From: Calonectria ilicicola
Lineage: Eukaryota > Ascomycota > Sordariomycetes > Hypocreales > Nectriaceae
DNA length: 64,000 bases
Direction: 5' to 3'
Assembly: GCA_020809705.1 (NCBI GenBank)
Contig: CP085832.1
Location: forward strand, 2,294,001-2,358,000
Below, in pieces: positions 42,908 through 54,965 of this stretch. Position 1 is the stretch's first letter; every line of letters begins with the position of its first letter. A program made the translations under genes and the position numbers. The notes beneath the pieces were generated by a model. It did no database searches. It was not told where the DNA came from and saw only the letters and a list, made by a program, of their open reading frames with translations.

Positions 42908-44929
42908 GATGAAAAATGGATATTGGAAAGATGACAAAAAATCGGAAATTTTCAACGATAAGGCGCTGCGATTTGTATGTTCGCCGTTTGAACAGACTGA
43001 TGATTCGATTCCTAATAAATCAACAAGATGAGAGAGTACCATCTTAATATAAGAGATTCAATGGCTAGATTCATTGTCGCTAATATCAAGTACATCGTCA
43101 TTGATACCCAAGCCAATTTTCATGAGGCTTCCAAAATGGCAAGTGGAGCGTGAAGGACCCTTCTGCAGATCCTGCAGTCCTGTAGATCATGTCGATCCCT
43201 TGTAGGGGTTTCATCTACCCATATAAGTGTCCGAAATCGGGAGTTATAGGATGTCAAAAAAAAAATAATGAGAAAACAAAATTTCAAGATTCTCTCTCAA
43301 AATCTCGATGTCCTTATTCAAGACCTAGCTAAACAAAATTCCAAAGGATCATTCGTCTCTAGTTCCAACAAGGCAGTAGGAAAAGATGATTGACACAATC
43401 TCTCTATTTTCAAGATAGATGTCGTCCTATTCCTGGTGTCAAAATCTATTTGGGGAACCCCCACTCACAATTCCCCTACGCGATTTAGCACCAACTGAGA
43501 TTTTCATACCGTGCGTTGCCACATACCCGTTCTCCTGCATGGACTCCAGCACGGTCTCCTATTAGATAAATGCACTCATCTAATTTTAACGCCATTTGAA
43601 TAAGCGTTAGAACTAACCCTACATCCTAACCTCGTAAGAGCAACCCGTGTGAGCTCCGGGACCGGCAGTGCCCAAGGTGGCGTTCAGCCGGGACAGAAGC
43701 GATTTTTAAGTGGAGCCCAGCTGATTGATAAGGGATCCATCATGGTGGTGTTGTGACTGAAAATGAAATGGAAAATAAAGTTGTAGTTTCGCTGTCGTGT
43801 CATCAAACATTTCGACTATTTGCTCGGTGGATATGTCATGCCGTTTTTAGATCCCAATAAAAAGTAAAGGGAACCGGCTTCTCAAATTCCGCCGCAACTT
43901 GGTAATACTATCCCCAGCGCGCATCGCGTATTCACAACTGTCGCGTTCCCGCACAGGTCCGTGCTAGAGAGGTTCCCGCGCGCCCACCCCAACGGCTTAG
44001 CCAGGAACCAATCTCAAGAAGCAGGTCCACAAGCTACGTAAGGAAAATCCATTGTTTTCCAATAGCCATTTGGCCGCATTCGAGAGCATGGGACGGCAAA
44101 ACGGAAGATCTCGACGCCACGCGGTAAGCCGCAGGCTCTATGTCAGAACTAGACAAAAAACGTGTCCAAATCCCAGCCCAAGTTGGTAGATATAGACCCC
44201 CAAAGGCCGGAGAAACCTGCCTCATCCTTCCTTTCCCTGTCTTGATTCTACAGCTATCCTTGATTTCCGTTATTCACATCGGCTACACGGCGAGGCTAAT
44301 TCTCCAAACGGCCCGGAACAGTCCGCCTCGCATTCGCAACCGGACGCATTCAGGCATATTTTCTTTATGTACAAGGTAAGAGTAACTCGCGATAGATAAT
44401 TAAATTCTAGTTTTTAGTCCTAAATTTGAGATTGTGAACGCTAGTAGCTCCATGGCAAAATATGACATGTTTTGGTGGGGTTTGTGTTTGGTGTCAAAGC
44501 TTTCACCTGCAAAAACGTCGCGTGGACATACCCTAGAGCTATCGGATTTTACAAATTCTTCTTTTCAAACTGATGTCGGTCCTTTGGGGTTTCTTTTTTG
44601 CCCCTAAAAACGAATACAATATGATTATGCTAATTATCCAGCATATTTCATTCCTTTGACTGGTCCTATGAATGACGTAAGCACAAGTGCGTGGTTGACC
44701 CACTTGCTCGCGATCTGAACTCTCATGTCCCCTCATGAACCCAGACCTGCCATCTATCACCGTAAAAAGAAGCACAGAAAAGAGAGCATATGCGAAAGCA
44801 GTGCGGCTACAGGTCACCAAAATTCAGACAAGAAAGATTTTTAGAAGTTAAATCGACTAGAATCCCCTGCATCTACGATTGTATACCCTCGGCCCTACTC
44901 CCAAACCAAAGCGTTGCCCCTCATTCAAT
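42908..44929. other. 2-kb intergenic region
   Basis: This divergent intergenic region has AT-rich segments and only short frames. A minus-strand frame near 44034-44225 shows no domain. I see no tRNA, repeat or convincing small gene; a long promoter or unrecognised non-coding RNA is possible. Confidence 0.4.
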
Positions 44930-45553
44930 ATGTCGCAAGATACGCAAGAACCAGTCATCACAAAGTTGTCGGACCTAACCACCGACGAAGCGAAATGGAT
45001 CACTTTGAAGAAGATTGACTACATCGATCAAGTGGGCACCGCGCGCACCTGGGAGGTGGCCACGCGCAAGACCAGGGGCAAGTCTGGTGTCGATGCCGTC
45101 GCCATGGGAAACATTCTCCTGCATCCATCCCGCCCACCGTCCACTATGGTGGTTATCCAATACAGACCGCCACTGGACTCCTACACCGTCGAATGGCCCG
45201 CCGGGCTAATTGATGCCGAGGAGACAGCCGAGCAAGCCGCCGTACGCGAGTTCAAGGAAGAAACAGGCTATGACTGCCAGGTCAAGAGCATTAGCCCTGT
45301 GCAGGCGGCGGACCCCGGCATGACCAACGCTAATATGCAGCTTGTCATGGTGGAGGCTCAACTAGGCGAGGGGGACGAGCTACCTGAGCAGCGTCTTGAT
45401 GATGGAGAGCGGATAGAGCGTGTCGTCATACCGCTGTCTGAGTTCTACGAACGCCTGGTTGAATACACCCAACGACCACGCATGATTGTGGCAGCCAAAC
45501 TATTCCACTTTGCGGCTGGTATGCACTTTGCTCAAACTCAAAAGTACTTTTAG
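44930..45553 (+). CDS. YSA1: NUDIX hydrolase, ADP-sugar pyrophosphatase (YSA1-like)
   Basis: This 207-aa enzyme splits ADP-ribose or related ADP-sugars into AMP and sugar phosphate. The NUDIX box is complete: GLIDAEETAEQAAVREFKEETGY, with the RE..EE..G core that binds the metal. Upstream IQYRPPLDSYTVEWPAG matches ADP-ribose pyrophosphatases, as does the downstream PVQAADPGMTNANMQLV block. I start at the ATG at 44930; the frame is open 17 codons upstream but without similarity. The intron-less structure and small size fit fungal YSA1. No signal peptide, so probably cytosolic. Confidence 0.92.
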   Translation: MSQDTQEPVITKLSDLTTDEAKWITLKKIDYIDQVGTARTWEVATRKTRGKSGVDAVAMGNILLHPSRPPSTMVVIQYRPPLDSYTVEWPAGLIDAEETAEQAAVREFKEETGYDCQVKSISPVQAADPGMTNANMQLVMVEAQLGEGDELPEQRLDDGERIERVVIPLSEFYERLVEYTQRPRMIVAAKLFHFAAGMHFAQTQKYF

Positions 45554-47048
45554 ACGTCAGAAAATTCTAGAATTCAACTAGATCAGATAGATCAATGGTA
45601 TTTCCCGATTGAGTATCTCGTCTTCCTCAACTCAAAACGCCAAGACGTCAGCTTTCATCCTCTCCATCCTGAGGACTAAGTTGATTAGCGTCTAGTAGCG
45701 ACTCTCTTGTCGGGTACTCCGGTATAGATGTGTTGGGCTAGACTAGTTGATGGAACGGATATGTCCTACCGATGTGACAAAATCGGCCGTGGCATCAATC
45801 TCGCCTGAATCGTAGCTAAACTTTGACTTGGTTGTCCGCCGTTGCTTGTTCACGATCTCGTGTTAGATTTTACCTAACACTGCCGAGTGTGTGATGGCCC
45901 TGTCAGTGCGGCTATGCATGTTTCCAACCACTCATATCGATTCCCACTTGGACGGAGGCTCCGGGATGGTCAGCCCAGGGGTCTATTCTAATAAAGTGGC
46001 CTAGAACGGAGTATGGTATGTCTCTCCATACGATCTAGCACTGAAAGAATCTCCCGACGCAACACGAAATTTAAGCTTATTAGCCACTGGCCATATTGGA
46101 TGCCAAGAGTTGAAAAGTACCAACGCCTCATGCGATGAATTAAGCGGGAACAGCGGAGCGTGACCACGGGGCTGGTCCTTCCGCTTAGCAAATGAGATGG
46201 GGAGCCTGTTGCGTGCGGCTTGGAATCTCGCGTGTTTAATCAGTAAAAATGCCAAAGTTAAAGTACATTCTAGGCAATTGGTAATTATCCAGAGTTTGCA
46301 GGAGTGAAATGTCTTGTCTCGTCGTTGTATCTGAGAGCCGGGCATAACGAGCGGCTCAAACCGCCGTGAGAACTTTACTAGAATTCGGAGATCGACGAGA
46401 CCCCTCCAACTCAGACAGGATTCTCAATCGCTTCCGTGAACCTAAAGATCATCTGGTCCCTTTGTTTGACCCACATTTCTGTTCAACGCCTAAAGAAGCC
46501 CGGTGATCGAAGATCCGAGCGCCCATTACTTCAAACGGTAAGTGGTCGCAAAAGATCGCGAAGCTAGGACCTCTCTGCGACACGACGCGAGACCGAACCA
46601 AGCTGGCGTGTTAGTCAGAATTGGGCATTTTTCCGCCAAACAGCGGAACCGCCACGAGCAGCTCTCATGTCTCCATCTTCAGGTGAAACGAGGCTCGACC
46701 ATAGGTGTCAGTCCATGCTATCCACATTTTCCGATTTTCCACCAAACAGCATGTCTGAATTCTCGTATGGACCTGTGAGAGCCAAGAAAGTCAAAATGGA
46801 AAACACCAAATCGATAGAGTTGTGTACTTGGCAGGATAGTTTGTATATGATCTTGAACATCTATAAAATATACAAGTCTTCACCTCCTCAGTCTTGTTCT
46901 TCATCCAGCTCACAGCATCAATCACTCAATCACTCACTCAATCACTCAACTCTTCAGCTACTCAGCTTCTCAACTACTTCACAACTCTACCAAGCTATTC
47001 CAAGCACTCAACAACTTCTTTTTACCACTTCAACTCTTCTTATTCAAG
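45554..47048. other. Intergenic: pectate lyase promoter and leader
   Basis: The last 200 bp are the promoter of the pectate lyase gene: a TATA box at 46862-46872 and a CT-rich leader with repeated TCAATCAC (about 46915-46950). The rest (45554-46850) holds no supported gene. Confidence 0.5.
46862..46872 (+). promoter_or_regulatory. TATA box of the pectate lyase gene
   Basis: TATAAAATATA lies about 180 bp upstream of the ATG and before a pyrimidine-rich leader, as in strongly induced fungal secreted-enzyme genes. Confidence 0.55.
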
Positions 47049-47834
47049 ATGCTTTTCCAACAGATCCTCGCTACCATGGCCTTGGCCACTGCTGCTTCTG
47101 CTCAGAACTTGAACATCCCGGCCCGAGTCGGAACCATTACCTCTCTTCCCACTCCCAGCCCTATTTCTGGTGTCCGTGATATGGGCAACCGAGAGTACGA
47201 CCGTGGCCGCCCTTGCAACACCGACGAGGACAGTGGCAGTGACAATGCTGTCTTCGTTCTTGCCGATGGTGCCACTCTGAGCAACGTCATCATTGGTACC
47301 AACCAGCTTGAGGGTGTCCACTGCAAGGGCAAGTGTACTCTCACGAATGTCTGGTTCAGAGACGTTTGCGAAGGTAAGCCCCAACTCCATCACTCATACA
47401 GTTTAAACCGGACTTTGATCTGACTAATATTACTAGATGCCATTTCTGCATTGGGCAACGGCGATGTTCTCATCCAGGGCGGTGGTGCCCAGGAAGCTAA
47501 GGACAAGGTCGTCCAACACAATGGCCGTGGAACTGTTACCATTAAGAACTTCACCGTCGTCAACGCCGGCAAGCTCTACCGTGGCTGTGGTGATTGTTCC
47601 AACAACGGCGGTCCTCGCAACGTTGTCATTGACAATGTCAAGGCCAGGGGTGTCTCCAACCTGGTTGGCATCAACTCGAACTACAAGGACACCGCTACCG
47701 TCACCAACTCTTGCGGCTCTGGTGTCAAGGTCGTCTGCCAGGAGTTTGAGGGCGTGCAGAAGGGCCAGGGCAAGAGCACTGAGCTTGACACCAAGACTAG
47801 CTGCAAGGGACAGCTCACTCTGCCCGCTTGCTAA
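47049..47834 (+). CDS. Secreted pectate lyase, polysaccharide lyase family 3
   Basis: An extracellular enzyme that cleaves de-esterified pectin by beta-elimination with calcium, used by plant-associated fungi. Exons are 47049-47373 and 47437-47834 (240 aa). The signal peptide is [18 protein letters not shown], followed by NIPARVG. The PL3 core is clear: [37 protein letters not shown] across the intron, then [15 protein letters not shown] and [33 protein letters not shown] with ten or so cysteines for disulfides. Lys and Arg in [11 protein letters not shown] belong to the catalytic area. The length is typical. This enzyme points to a plant-associated lifestyle. Confidence 0.95.
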
Positions 47835-48166
47835 ATTCCCTTTTCGATGAGATGACCACCAGGTGGTTGTACTTCAAAAAGAATTTAGATGTATTAGATA
47901 CAATTTTTTTTTTAGATATAGGCCGGTAGATGAATATATCGCGAGATGTAATTTTTTAACCCTTTTCTCCAGTAATGAACCAAGCCGATCCATGGGTGCA
48001 AAGATCAAGTAGCCAAGAACGAACAAAATGCCATTGATTGAATATGTACCTAAAAAGATACTTGCCAAGGTTCTAGATAGTATTTGGATCTAATTCTACT
48101 TCTGAGGCATAGAAAATGCGGTACCAACATCTGTATTTTCTTTTGTAGCACCCAAAAGATGGGCCA
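47835..48166. other. Short intergenic region with convergent 3' ends
   Basis: This AT-rich stretch (poly-T at 47903-47914) is the 3' flank of two convergent genes. Nothing else was identified. Confidence 0.45.
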
Positions 48167-48832
48167 TTACTGTGAAATAGTGTTGTTATTGGGCCAGGGC
48201 TCAATTGTCAAATCCTTCCAGATTGATTGCCACCTTGCTGACTTCTTGTCGTATGCTTTCTTAGACCCGAGTATAGGATTTGGCCTCACTACCATGTTAA
48301 AAAAGTCGGATAACCCACGGGGTGCGTACACGCTCCATTCACCGTTGTCCAAGAGTCTCACTCCTATCATGGCACTTGTCGATATCCACGTATCAATCCC
48401 TCCCTCAACACTTGAGTGAGGGGAGCAAGGGATGGAGAATTTTGACTCGTACCACAGATGCACGCGTGCCTGGTTGCGGATTTCGACTTCAGCTGGTAAG
48501 TCTGCGAATAAATTTTTGCCAGCTTGGATCGCAACATCTTCCGCCTCCCAAGAAAGATCAGTTGCATCAAAATATACTAAGTCATAGTCCATAATTCCCG
48601 TCTCCGCGGGAAGAGAAGAGACTGAATTCCATATCGTTTGGGATACAGCACCACCAGCAAGATACCAATTTGGCAAGTTCAGGCTTGCTGCTCGGGAGAG
48701 AACAAGGAGCAGTGTTTTGTTGGCGGAAAGAATTTTTCGGAGATGCTCAAGCTGAGAATTGAGAGGGAGTTGAGCTGGATTCATATTTGCGTTTTGAATA
48801 GTTCGTTTGTTGTGAACGGTTAACGAATCCAT
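48167..48832 (-). CDS. Nucleotidyltransferase-like protein (PF06042 type)
   Basis: This intron-less 221-aa protein has a family-typical arrangement: NWYLAGGAVSQTIWN and IMDYDLVYFDATDLSWEAEDVAI, where G-G near the start and D-x-D (DYD) form the expected nucleotidyltransferase site. A later block is YAPRGLSDFFNMVVRPNPI, then a basic C-terminus with ARWQSIWKDLTI. I start at the first true ATG, 48832; the frame extends 14 codons upstream without an ATG. Its substrate is unknown; bacterial relatives are also uncharacterised. No signal or membrane segment. Confidence 0.85.
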   Translation of the reverse strand: MDSLTVHNKRTIQNANMNPAQLPLNSQLEHLRKILSANKTLLLVLSRAASLNLPNWYLAGGAVSQTIWNSVSSLPAETGIMDYDLVYFDATDLSWEAEDVAIQAGKNLFADLPAEVEIRNQARVHLWYESKFSIPCSPHSSVEGGIDTWISTSAMIGVRLLDNGEWSVYAPRGLSDFFNMVVRPNPILGSKKAYDKKSARWQSIWKDLTIEPWPNNNTISQ

Positions 48833-49051
48833 GACGTTGGGACTTCTTGGCGGGGTGCGGGGTTTTCTCAGCACGCATCAGGGCGTCAGCATCATGCACG
48901 TGAATGAACTGAGACCAAAAGTATTCCCCATCATCATTATCTCGTATAAATTAGGCCTATTAAATTTCTCAAATAATTGGATGACTAGTTTTCTGCACTG
49001 AAAAGTGTTTGTGTAAAAATAAACTTTTCTTGAGTATCAACCACTCGACAA

Positions 49052-50160
49052 TTAATAATTGCAGGCACCTGGGAAGCATTTGAACGCGCCCGACTGAAGC
49101 ACCTTTGCAACTTCGACTGCAAACATCCTCGACAATCTGACTGCAGGATGGAAACTGTCCCACCATAACTATAACCAAATCAGTATTGCATGTAAAGCTC
49201 CGTGCTATGCGGGATATCTTACACAGGATACGCCATTTTTGTTGGTGCACTTTGCATCTGTCGCTCCAAAGGCTGCCGGGTTTTGGTTTGCAGCTTGCAT
49301 TGGCCCCAATGATGCATCGACAACTTCTGCAACAACATCACTGTGCTGTTCTTTGAACTTGAGAACCATGTTGAGCAAAATGTTATTCCAACTATTAATG
49401 GAGTTGATCAACTTTTTAGAATCATCATCGCCAAGCTTTTGAAAGGCGGGCATCAACATTATTGCTGGTATCATTAGCATGGCTCATTCGGAGAAAACAT
49501 CCAGCTGAACTTACGTGGAGCTGTAATCAGGAAGAATTTTCTCAGCCCGAGATCGTATAATCTCTCAACTTGATCAAGATATGCCTCCATCATATCGGAG
49601 AAGAGCTTTTCCGTGACCTCCGTCTCATTGCCATAGGTTTTGCGAACCTCGTTGACTCCAAACCATAGCCCAACGGCAGCATTTTCTTTGAGCCAGTCAC
49701 GGTTTCCCGGACTCTTGTCATAATGTTCCGTGAAGATGTTAATCTGTTCCACCAAATCTATACCCCTGGCGTTGATGATATCAGTCTTGACGGTGGCACC
49801 ACTGGTTGCAAGGTTAAATACAACAGTTTGGCTATTTGGCGAACGGGAAATCGACGCATTGAATTCAGTAGCCAAGTATCCGACCCAATTAATGCCTCCA
49901 GTTGAGGTGAGCCCAGGCATTGCCGGACTGCCCATGGGATTCTGTGGGCCTGGGACTGCTCCCGTGGGATTAAAGCCCGATCTTGACCATGAATCTCCAC
50001 TATGACATTTCCTCATCTTAGTAAACACATCAGCGACGGAGTGTAGAGAGGCTTACAAGATGATCAAATAATTTCTCGGGTCTTCTGAAGTAGATGTAGC
50101 GCTTACTGCCAGCGCAGCAGAGGCGAACACGGCTACTATTTTACTAAAAGCGAACCTCAT
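49052..50160 (-). CDS. Secreted GDSL-type esterase (carbohydrate acetylesterase-like, CE16 type)
   Basis: A secreted hydrolase that probably removes acetyl groups from plant sugars. Exons are 50160-50057, 49999-49515, 49464-49223 and 49168-49052 (315 aa). The signal peptide is FSKIVAVFASAALAVSA. The SGNH residues are visible: IIFGDSWSRSG (Ser), a Gly-containing second block (NLATSGATV), LWFGVNEV (Asn) and WWDSFHPAV (Asp and His) in the last exon. The last exon is reached only with the 54-nt intron; without it the frame ends in VRYPA and loses the Asp-His pair. Family members act near pectate lyases and xylanases, and the PL3 gene lies 1.2 kb away. Confidence 0.88.
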
Positions 50161-51034
50161 GGTAACATATTTTTGGCAATGAGTGAACGGGAACTTGCGC
50201 ACCACGCTGATTCACCACATTGAGCTACAAAATTGATGGCCGGGAGAGCCCAATCTTCATATACGCTAAGGAGTGGTCAGCTTGGTGTTTTGTAGCTAAC
50301 CGAGCTGTCTCCTATTGTGGGGTTGCGATCTGTGCCATTTCAATAGTCTCGTTCTGCGACCAAGCCACATATTGCTTTTTATCCCAAAAGGTCCAACCTG
50401 AAAAACCAACCCGCTATCGTACCCACTATACTAGAGCACTTTTAGGCAAGTATCATTATCAAAAATACAGAGACAGCAGTGCTTGACCGGGTATACTTGG
50501 TTTTTTCCTGTGCACAGAGTACGTGGAGGTATTTCCTCAGGGTCAGGGCACGAGAATTAGCTTGGGTAGTAGTTTTAGCCCCGATTGGAACAAAATGAGC
50601 AAATGAAGAAGCAAGTCAACATTACACACCCGCATGCCGCTCTCCGAGTTTGCAGTGTCTCGCGTGAGACAAGACTGACGCTTTGGTTTTTATTTGTCTA
50701 TCCTGTCATACTGGTGGGATATAATTGAGTACCTTAGAGAGTATGCCTTATTGCTTCCATCTGAACTTCTCTGTTTGCACTACTGACTCTCACCCCTGTA
50801 TTTGCCAAGGCCAGGGGGAAGTCGTGGCGTTGGCGATCGACATAACGTGCTACCCCACCACACCGCGCGACCGGGGTTTCTGTGCACCAATCTTACGATG
50901 TTGTTGAACCGGCTATAAGGTCTTTAGTGTTGTAAGGAAAGCACTAAAGGCGCGCTGTTTTTTGAGAAATGCCGTACCGGTCGTTTTGACAACTAATAAC
51001 AGACTATTGGCCGAAAACAGCCGAAGAAACACAG
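50161..51034. other. Intergenic upstream of the GDSL esterase
   Basis: This is the esterase promoter side and the 3' flank of the DHA kinase gene. No TATA, repeat or gene could be assigned with confidence. Confidence 0.4.
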
Positions 51035-52855
51035 TTAAAATCCGTCCGCCAAGCCTAGGAAGAAAGCGCTTAACCCCCAAGCGCCTGGGTCCGGAACTTG
51101 AGCAAAGCCTTCCCCACCAACGTAGACTGTCCGCCCAAGGTTCGCCTTCATTCCCTTGGTCAGTTCTGCGCCGTTCCTGGAAGCCTTGGCTGCCTTTAAA
51201 ACATCTCCCGACTCACGCAGAACCTTAATGAACGGTTCCAGGGCATCAATCAGTGTCCTATCACCGACTCGAGCGGGAGTGTACTTGAATAAAGCGTCAC
51301 TGCTATGCTCGAGTGCTGCTATCCATGTTTTAATGCCAGCCTTTCCAGGTCCTTTAGTTTTCAGGTAGTTGAGCAATGCGTTGAGGAATATTGCATAGAG
51401 GGCGCCAGACGTTCCATCCATGGAACTTTCGACGATAGATACAATAGCGGCGATATCCAAAACCGCATCTCCTGTAAGGGGCTTCTTGCTTATTCCATCA
51501 ATGATAGCTTCGAGTCAGAATTAGTCAACGGTTGTGTAAAATTGCGATAAAACAGAAAACAGACCTTCTGCCCCTCGCTTCATTCCTGTGCCACAATCAC
51601 CATCGCCAACAATAGTATCAAACCTGGTAATTTCAGGTTCCGCTTGTACGACGGAGTGCAGTCCAGCCATAAGTGCCTTGAATGCGCTAATGGCATTGTA
51701 AGTAAGCCCACTAGGCTTCACACCGTGATCATCAGACTCGTTGTTCTGAAAAGGCACTGTCCTAGACAGAGCCCAGGTTTCAGAAGTGATAGGTGCTGTC
51801 CACCCTGTAGCTTCCGATGGGTAGTCAAGCAAGTTCAACAAATTAAATCCCTGGCTGTTTTTGGTTGTAAGGTTTAGCAGCGTGATTGAAAAGCCCAATC
51901 CGTTCAAACTGGTCATATAAGTACCAGTGAGGATTCGTACCGGGCGTATGCTGTATGTTGCTTCCAATTGATCTACCACCTCAGTGGTAATCCCGCCCAT
52001 CTCTAAGGGACTTACACCACCGAGGTTATTAACAAGAAGAACGGCGTCTGAGTCAATCTTGAGAAAGGCCCGATCATCATCGTTCGGATCTAGTAGCTGT
52101 TGGAGCATCTTGTTGACCAACGTGGGAAGATCTACCTTTTCTTTTCCTGAGCCGGGTTCGTTGTGAATACCCATGCCGATTTCAACTTCTTGGTTGTTCT
52201 CATTGCTAGTACCGTGGCTTTGTCTCTCCGTCACCAGTCGCCCCGGGACATGGACGTGCTCTAAACTGGCGCCGACACTAGCAAGATTCTCGGCGGTAAA
52301 ATGAGCGACACTGGAAACTTCTGATAAAGTTCCACCTTGTGCAGCTAATGCGCCTGCAATCTTTTGTACAAGAACAGTGCCAGCTATGCCACGACGCCCG
52401 ACCTTTCCAGCTCTGGCCCTTCCAACACCAACATCATCCCCAACAACGACCATGTCGATGTCAATTCCTCTGGAACGTGCCTTTTCAACTGCAACTCCAA
52501 AGTTGAGTACGTCACCAGTATAATTCATAACAATGACAACAATTCCCTGTGAACTTTCCACTCTGCTAGTGATAGCTGAGAGAATCTGCTGTGTTGCAGG
52601 AGAGGCAAAGATGGTGCCTGCCACTGAAGCAGTCAGCAATCCTCTACCAACCATGCCGCCGAATGACGGTTCATGGCCTGAGCCACCACCTGAAACAAGA
52701 GCTACATGGCGTTGATCAACTCTTGAGTCGTCAAGACGGCGATAGATAATTTTATTCGCTGAGTCCAGAGCCAGAGATGGGTTATTCAAGATGGTGGCTC
52801 GCAGAGACGCATTGACGAGCTGGGTCGGGTTATGGAAAAAGTGCTTATTAGTCAT
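51035..52855 (-). CDS. DAK1: Dihydroxyacetone kinase
   Basis: It phosphorylates dihydroxyacetone (or glyceraldehyde) with ATP, feeding glycolysis and detoxifying DHA. Two exons, 52855-51565 and 51507-51035, give 587 aa. The start is MTNKHFFHNP, usual for the family. DhaK domain: VALVSGGGSGHEPSFGGMVGRG with the substrate-binding His region, NYTGDVLNF and VGDDVGVGRARAGKVGRRG. DhaL domain: FDTIVGDGDCGTGMKRGAE with the Asp residues for Mg-ATP, SSMDGTSGALYAIF and GDRTLIDALEPF. The intron (donor GTCTGT) lies just after the DhaL Asp cluster. It is divergent from the decarboxylase-like gene. Confidence 0.94.
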
Positions 52856-53624
52856 AGTGAAATAAGGGGCTATTGGCTCTAAGATGAAACAAATGGTGTA
52901 TGGGTTGGTTGCTTGAGGGCCAATACCCAAGGGTTCACAGTAAATAACGCTGAACCCACAGGAGGTTGTTGATCGGACGTGGCGCGAGTATTTATTACCA
53001 AATAGTCTAATTCGCCTTGTTGGTGGCATTTCTAAAGCCACAACTTTGTGTGATGCTGAGAGGTGTCACATGGGCATAGATACATTTCTTTTTGCGCCTA
53101 AGCACTCGCCCGGAACGCCAGCCCCCAGCCATCGCGATGCGCTTCTCTACATCACCTCGCTCCCAAACCACAAACTTCTACCGCCCACGGCCTAGTACGT
53201 AAACTCCCGGATCCCGCGGCTTCAATTTCATTTCATCTCCCCTCTGCGTTAATTATTTTAGCCCTTATCCCTCGCTGGGGCGCTTTCCCGAGGACTTCGT
53301 TGGTTTTCCGAGGCATTCACTAGTTTCCCACGGAATACCATGTTTCACACACCCAGACCGTCAGAGTAATGGGACAATTTTCAGTGGTCAACCATGTTCG
53401 CCTAAGTCATGGACCCAGGCTATCGCAGGGGTGCATTTCCAAAGCACAACCATCTTTAGTTTGGTGGGCTACTTGACTTACTCAATCATAGGTATGGTGT
53501 TGTATAACACGCATCTACTTTGAATGCTATCGTATTATTTAAACCACCTTGTTCATCGTCCCAACAGATTCTACAACACTCTTATCTAGCATTCATCTTG
53601 CAATCCTTTACATCTCAGCCCATC
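52856..53624. promoter_or_regulatory. Divergent promoter of DHA kinase and decarboxylase genes
   Basis: This region of 0.77 kb contains CCGCGG at 53214-53219, TTTCCCGAGGA near 53285-53295, TTTTCCGAGG at 53304-53313 and TTTCCCACGGAA at 53324-53335. These resemble the CCGYGG/TTTCC element found repeatedly in 55.4-59.3 kb (see the regulon finding). Confidence 0.55.
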
Positions 53625-54965
53625 ATGTCATCTACTGATGTCGACGCTCAGTTCTGGTCCAAGGCCAACCAGTATGTTCTGCATACTGGCGTGCCTTTCT
53701 CCCCTGTTGTTATTACTCGCGCTCAGGGTACCCGCCTCTACGATGCGAACAATAAACAAATCTTGGACTTTACGTCAGGGCAGATGAGCTCTCTTTTGGG
53801 ACACTCTCACCCTGAGATTGTTGAGGTTGTCAAAAAGTATGCAAGCAATCTCGACCATCTTCTCAGCAACATGATCACTCAACCGGTGGTTGAGCTCGCT
53901 GAGCGACTCGCCAGCCTGCTGTCTGCCCCACTCGAGAAATCAATTTTCTTGAACACTGGATCCGAATCGACCGAGGCCGCCATCAAGATGGCTAAGACCT
54001 ATACCGGCAAATTCGAAATCATTGCTTTTACTGCTAGTTACCACGGTCTCACTCAAGGTTCTGGCTCTGCGACCTACTCGGCCGGCAGAAGAAACGGTGG
54101 CCCTGCAATGCCAGGACAGCTTGCCTTCCCCGCCCCTTACGGCTACCGTTCCCCATTCCGCAAGCCAGATGGCTCTTGGGACTGGGAAACCGAGTTTGAG
54201 TTTGGATGGTCCTTAATTGACCGAACATCGGTTGGTTCTATTGCCGCCTTCATCATGGAACCTATTCTATCCACTGGAGGTATTCTTGATCTTCCTAAGG
54301 GCTACTTGACACGTCTGTTCCAGGAGTGCAGAAAGCGCAACATTCTCATTATTATGGACGAGGCTCAGACTGGTGTTGGGCGAACTGGTCAGATGTTTGC
54401 TTTCCAGCACGAGGAGGGTCTGGTTCCCGATATCCTTGCCCTCTCCAAGACACTCGGCTGTGGTCTCCCCTTGGCCTCCGTCACCACATCTGCGGAAATT
54501 GAGCGAGGCTGCAAGGAAGCTGGTTTCCTGTGGCTTACGACCCACTTGAACGATCCTCTTACTGCCGCCGTCGGTAACAAGGTTTTGGAGATCGTTGTGC
54601 GGGACAATATCTGTCAACGGGCCATTGAACGTGGTGCTCAGCTTCGAGAAGGTCTTGTGAAGCTTCAGCAGAAGTACTGGTGCATAGGCGATATCAGAGG
54701 CCGTGGCTTGTTCCAGGGTATTGAGATCATCTCGGATGCCAAAACCAAGGCCCCAGGCTCCGAACTCGGCCAGGCTGTTTCCGACCAGGCTATGCAGCTT
54801 GGACTTTCTTGCAACGTTGTCAACCTGCCCGGCATGGGCGGTGTGTTCCGACTTGCCCCTCCGGTTACTGTTACTTCTGAGGAGATTGCAGAGGGTCTGC
54901 AGCTGCTAGACGAGGCGTTTGGACATATCCTACAGTCTCGTGGCCAACTTTCTGCCAAGATTTAA
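53625..54965 (+). CDS. PLP-dependent enzyme of the 2,2-dialkylglycine decarboxylase type (class III aminotransferase fold)
   Basis: The likely reaction is decarboxylation-dependent transamination of dialkylglycines such as 2-aminoisobutyrate to CO2, a ketone and L-alanine (EC 4.1.1.64), an inference from close resemblance to the bacterial enzyme. Intron-less, 446 aa. The diagnostic FTSGQM block (Gln at about 53) and LGHSHPEIV are visible, then NTGSESTEAAIKMAK, SYHGLTQGSGSATYSAGR, EPILSTGGI, MDEAQTGVGRTGQMF and the Lys for PLP in LSKTLGCGLPLA (about 275), with VFRLAPPVTV at the C-terminus. The bacterial enzyme has Trp where this has Tyr (SYHG), by memory. No targeting signal is apparent. The start was set at 53625; an in-frame extension upstream is unlike the family. 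Confidence 0.9.
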   Translation: MSSTDVDAQFWSKANQYVLHTGVPFSPVVITRAQGTRLYDANNKQILDFTSGQMSSLLGHSHPEIVEVVKKYASNLDHLLSNMITQPVVELAERLASLLSAPLEKSIFLNTGSESTEAAIKMAKTYTGKFEIIAFTASYHGLTQGSGSATYSAGRRNGGPAMPGQLAFPAPYGYRSPFRKPDGSWDWETEFEFGWSLIDRTSVGSIAAFIMEPILSTGGILDLPKGYLTRLFQECRKRNILIIMDEAQTGVGRTGQMFAFQHEEGLVPDILALSKTLGCGLPLASVTTSAEIERGCKEAGFLWLTTHLNDPLTAAVGNKVLEIVVRDNICQRAIERGAQLREGLVKLQQKYWCIGDIRGRGLFQGIEIISDAKTKAPGSELGQAVSDQAMQLGLSCNVVNLPGMGGVFRLAPPVTVTSEEIAEGLQLLDEAFGHILQSRGQLSAKI